A DNA stretch of 64,000 nucleotides. It comes from Phalacrocorax aristotelis. Taxonomy: Eukaryota; Chordata; Aves; Suliformes; Phalacrocoracidae. Shown here one piece after another: positions 48,245 to 64,000 of the stretch (position 1 is the first letter of the stretch; each line of letters begins with the position of its first letter). The stretch covers positions 63,533,766 to 63,597,765 of the forward strand of contig NC_134279.1 of the NCBI RefSeq assembly GCF_949628215.1, given 5' to 3'. Made by a program: the position numbers and the translations under genes. The notes beneath the pieces were generated by a model. The model was not told the DNA's origin and searched no databases. It saw only the letters and a program-made list of their open reading frames with translations.

Positions 48245-51200
48245 TTCACGTGGTTTACATTTCACTTTTATTTAATCCTCAAAACTGCCCATATTGCAGG
48301 CTTTTTCTTGGTGAAATATGGAACTGAGCAATTAATTCTACAAAATTATGGTAAAAACTTGCTCATTTTTCTACCTTATTGCTAAGAAACTTTACAGGTG
48401 CACAGTTTGTAAAAATAACCCTTTTAAGACTGAATGTATACACATGCTACAGGATTTAAAAAAAATGACATTAGCATAGCACCTCCAGATGGGGCAAATG
48501 CAGTGCTGGACACAGACAGAAGGTTTACAAAGTTAGAACTGCTCATTTATTTTACAGCTCCTAAAGGGGAGAAATTGTTCAGTCCTAAAAGGGTTAAGTA
48601 GAAACCCTAACATACTTCTTTTTCTAACAAAGCTGCCACTCAATCCCACAGTACAGTGCTTGAAAACAAAGTCAAAAGTCTGGCACAGGAACGTATACAC
48701 ATTTGTTCAGTACTCATAAACACAGCTGCTTTTGAAAGAAAGTAAATAAGATGGTTAATAATTGAAGAGCATCTTACTTTCAAGATGGACACCTCTATGG
48801 AGTCATTTTACCTATTGGAAGTAAACTACCCACTTGTAGGTTATTTGTTTCACTTGGCATTAATATTTTGTATATGGGGAATTCACTGATTTACATCTTG
48901 AGTTCATGTCTTTTCAGGTTACCATTCTGATCTTATAAGTCTGTGCAATGACAAGAAATACAGAATACCATTATAAACACAGTTGTGGGATGCACTCAGG
49001 GCAAATCATTAGGAAAAACAGCAGCAGCAGATTATTAAAGACTATGCTAGTGTTGAATTCTGAAATACAGTTCCAAACAAAAGAGAACAAGAAAAGGCAT
49101 AGCTAAACTTGAGCACTTGCTTTTTCTTCCTAGAGTTGGAACTATAACAACATTCCAAACACAGACTCAATTTCTATGTATATAGAATTAACAGCAGACT
49201 TAACAGCTAGACTTGAACAGTTAGGAGAGTTTCATACTGAAACATTCTAAGAGTAGTTTTATCAAAATCTTGAGATATTGGCAATACCATGAAAATTGAT
49301 TAACAGCTCACAAGGCCAATAAATGTAACAGTATCACCCCACAGGAAAAAGTTCCAGAAGATGATAATCTAAACAACTGGACATCTTAACAACAGTAAGG
49401 ACATGGAAGACCATTTCTGTACTACAGAATAATTACTGGCAACAATGGAGCCACAAGCTCAAGGGAAAAAAAATGGAGTTTAAAATGGTCTTGTAAGCAG
49501 AACTTAATAGTCTCTTTTTTTCACCCACTTGGCTGTAGTGTGTAGAACAGCAGAAATCAGGCTAAGTCATTAGGTTCTTTACAAGTCAAGGAGTATTATA
49601 TCTATTGGGCAAAATTATTGCAAGTAAGAAACTGAATATAAAAAGTATTGCATTTATATGTAAAAATTTTAAAATAATGAGTATAAAAGCAGGTGTCAAG
49701 TTCTGAAAAGCTGTTTTAAATAGTCTGTGAAGGTTAAAAGGCTTGTTATGGTCTGACTACCGTGTGTATATCATGGTTTGTTCTTGAATACCCTCTAAAT
49801 ATGATATACATCTCACTTATTTTAATTCTCAGTCTAATTATTGATCAAAATCTGTGACTCTTGAATTAAGCCATACTGTAAGATACTTATGTGCTTCTAA
49901 CAAAATCACTGTGAAATGATTCCTGCCACAACACAATTAAAACAAAATTTTATAGCATATACAAAGGTAAACAGATTGCAAGTAAATGCCAGTAAACAGT
50001 TTAAAACAGAGATAAGGCCACAATGAATTCTGCCCTTGGTCACTGAAACGGAGATGAGGTGAGGCAGTATTCACTAGTGCTAAGAACCAGCATTGCGACT
50101 ATGTCACGGGAATACGTTCATAATACAGCAGAGCAAATATGAAGGCCTGTGGTAGAATACAAGCACATTTTAGAAGGACAGTGGCACTGATTTTACTATT
50201 AGCTAAGTATTCTTTATAACCGATTTCTTCCTTTAACCACACTGTTGTCACACACAGAATGGAGCACTAAAGCAAACAAGTAGAATGGAGCGTCAGAGTA
50301 CACAAATACGGTGCCGAGACAATGATTTAAAATGGTGGTGGGTGTTGAAACTGGAATAAGTGGTCAGAAATAAAAACCCTATGAAAAGAGTCAACAGACA
50401 AGCTTGTAAGCAATGCACTGTACGAAGCCACAGGTTCACATTTACACAGCAGTTGTGGCTCTTGCTTCAGGGTACAGAAAAGGCTGAACACACCATAAAG
50501 TTTGTATTTTGGCTTTTAAAGAGGAAGATCACACTATCAGAACTTGTCCTACGAGTCTATGCCTAGTTCTGTGACTACAAATGAACTACTGGGGTATACT
50601 TTCAAATACAAATGAAGCAGGCAGGTCTACAATGAGGGACAAAACATGGAAAAGTCAAAATGAAAAACAATGCAACAACCAACAAAGTCAAAGTGCAAAT
50701 GAGCCTTGAATTTATGATGGAGAGAAGACTTGAATGTTGCACAAGCTGTTGGCAGGGAAAGAGGAACCCACAGGAAACAAGGATGGGAGGAGTTGACATC
50801 TTCATAGTGCTTTTACGATTTTCTATTTGCCCATTTCTAAGTAATAAAATTTACTTCTAGTTATTATGGTATGATCACTTCACAATGAAAGCACGTTCTC
50901 AATACAAGTGTTACACCAAAGTCTGGCCTAATTTACTGAACAGTATGAAAAAAACCATGCTTCTTGTGATTCTCAGGTGATGAAGGGCACCACCTACCAA
51001 TCCCATTTGTAGCACACACTTCTCAGGGTATTTTAGTTACATGCCAACAAGACAGAAGACATGCTGCCAAATGAAGTTATTGGGAACATTCCACTTTCAA
51101 AATAAAACATTTAACTTACACTTAATACAAATTATGTACAAGATTAGAAAAACCTGAACAGATCCTGAAACATTTTCAGATGCAATATGACTAAGCAAGA

Positions 51201-52112
51201 AAGAGGGGGGAGTAACCCAGTAACAACCCTTCAAAAACACCAACGTATGCCTGTGACATGAACAATCATTAATACGACTGCTTGAGATGTCACTTTAACA
51301 GAAAACTCACGTAATGTTAGAACCTCATGAATTATCACTATAAATACATATTTAAAAAAGGAAACAGAAATAACTATTAACAATGACTGAAAACAGAGCA
51401 CTAAAGTTAACATACATTGCATGTATTGCAGGCAAGGCAGAGGCATTTTTTAAAGCTTTTGCACAGACTTCATATAATCTTAAAAAAAATACGCTGGCCT
51501 TTACAAGGTTCTACTTGCTGAAATAAAAACAATTTCAGTTCATAAAAAGTCACAAGACTTCAGTTTAAAAAAAGGAACAGTTCCAGCCACAGACCAAAAA
51601 TATATATATTTTTTTAAAACTGGAAGAGTATGGTAATTAGATTATACAAGCATGGTCAGGCTTGGAACCTGAATATACTTCAGAGCAAAAGCTCAGAGGA
51701 AAAAAAAATATAAACTATTTGGTAACAAAAGTGTACTATATGTTGTGATACAAAAAAGGTATGGTGAAAATGTACCTTTTATACTAAAGCTTATACAAGT
51801 TCCTTGGTCCATAAAAACTATGCTGTGTTCATGTTTTCTAGTTTGCTCAACATGTATCCCAGCCACATTTTTTTTGTTTCTTGCCCATTAAAAAAACAGC
51901 TGAAAAATAGATTTTCAATAAAGTTCTTATGTTTCGGATGGTTTTTTTTTTTTATTGTGGCTTCTGTATATAGGATCAGCACTTGCAGGTAACAAGGTTC
52001 AAATAACAACACCTAAAATGGAAAGGTGTTTTCCCAAGAAACCACAAAAATTGTTCAGTTCTCTTGAATGTAGCACTTAAGAGTCAGTTAAAGTCCAGAC
52101 AAACAACAGTAG
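48245..52112 (-). other. RBPJ: Probable RBPJ 3' UTR
   Basis: The RBPJ stop codon is at 52113-52115 and no intron signal follows. On the minus strand AATAAA occurs at 48267-48272, and the bases just beyond it (48240 down to about 48190) are GT-rich, as expected of a cleavage site. This gives a 3' UTR of about 3.9 kb; a long RBPJ 3' UTR is known in mammals. A proximal AATAAA on the minus strand at 51951-51956 could make a much shorter form. The extent is inferred. Confidence 0.45.

Positions 52113-64000
<11,888 letters not shown>

Overview
This is vertebrate nuclear DNA, most likely from a bird. The evidence is two multi-exon genes with standard GT-AG introns, a 3.8 kb CR1 LINE plus several older CR1 relics (the dominant avian retrotransposon), a solo LTR of an abundant avian ERVL-like type, and no SINE or L1. 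Two genes can be read with confidence: CCKAR (cholecystokinin A receptor, + strand, complete, 5 exons, 429 aa) and the 3' two thirds or more of RBPJ (the Notch-pathway DNA-binding factor CSL, - strand, eight exons seen, the rightmost cut by the window edge). No bacterial-type operon, CRISPR array or tRNA gene was recognised.

Layout. 1-560: CpG island at the left edge, probably the promoter of a minus-strand gene lying outside. By synteny with human 4p15.2 (RBPJ - CCKAR - TBC1D19) this would be TBC1D19. 601-1945: plain AT-rich DNA. 1946-2007: palindrome plus ATCT microsatellite. About 2008-5772: 5'-truncated, mutated CR1 with a recognisable esterase-type ORF1 and an endonuclease/reverse-transcriptase ORF2. 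5773-24560: intergenic DNA with a G-quadruplex-prone tract, a small antisense CR1 tail, a stretch with CRE/AP-1/octamer motifs and a very old CR1 broken into pieces (about 19.38-22.6 kb). 24561-31870: CCKAR, with an alternating purine-pyrimidine tract and a short upstream ORF ahead of it. 31871-48240: convergent intergenic interval, with a solo LTR at 35419-36011. About 48245-64000: RBPJ, with a probable 3.9 kb 3' UTR, a CR1 that nearly fills its last intron, and an ancient CR1/L3-like relic in a larger intron.

The two genes are convergent neighbours and have no evident shared job: CCKAR is a peptide-hormone GPCR of gut and nervous system, RBPJ a nuclear transcription factor. Their proximity is ancestral synteny. 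I did not find a convincing undescribed system. The points most worth a second look are the CCKAR N-terminal residues that differ from the mammalian CCK contact residues, the possible uORF control of CCKAR, the C-rich/G4 tract and CR1 beside the last RBPJ splice acceptor, and the candidate regulatory stretch near 9.2-9.6 kb.
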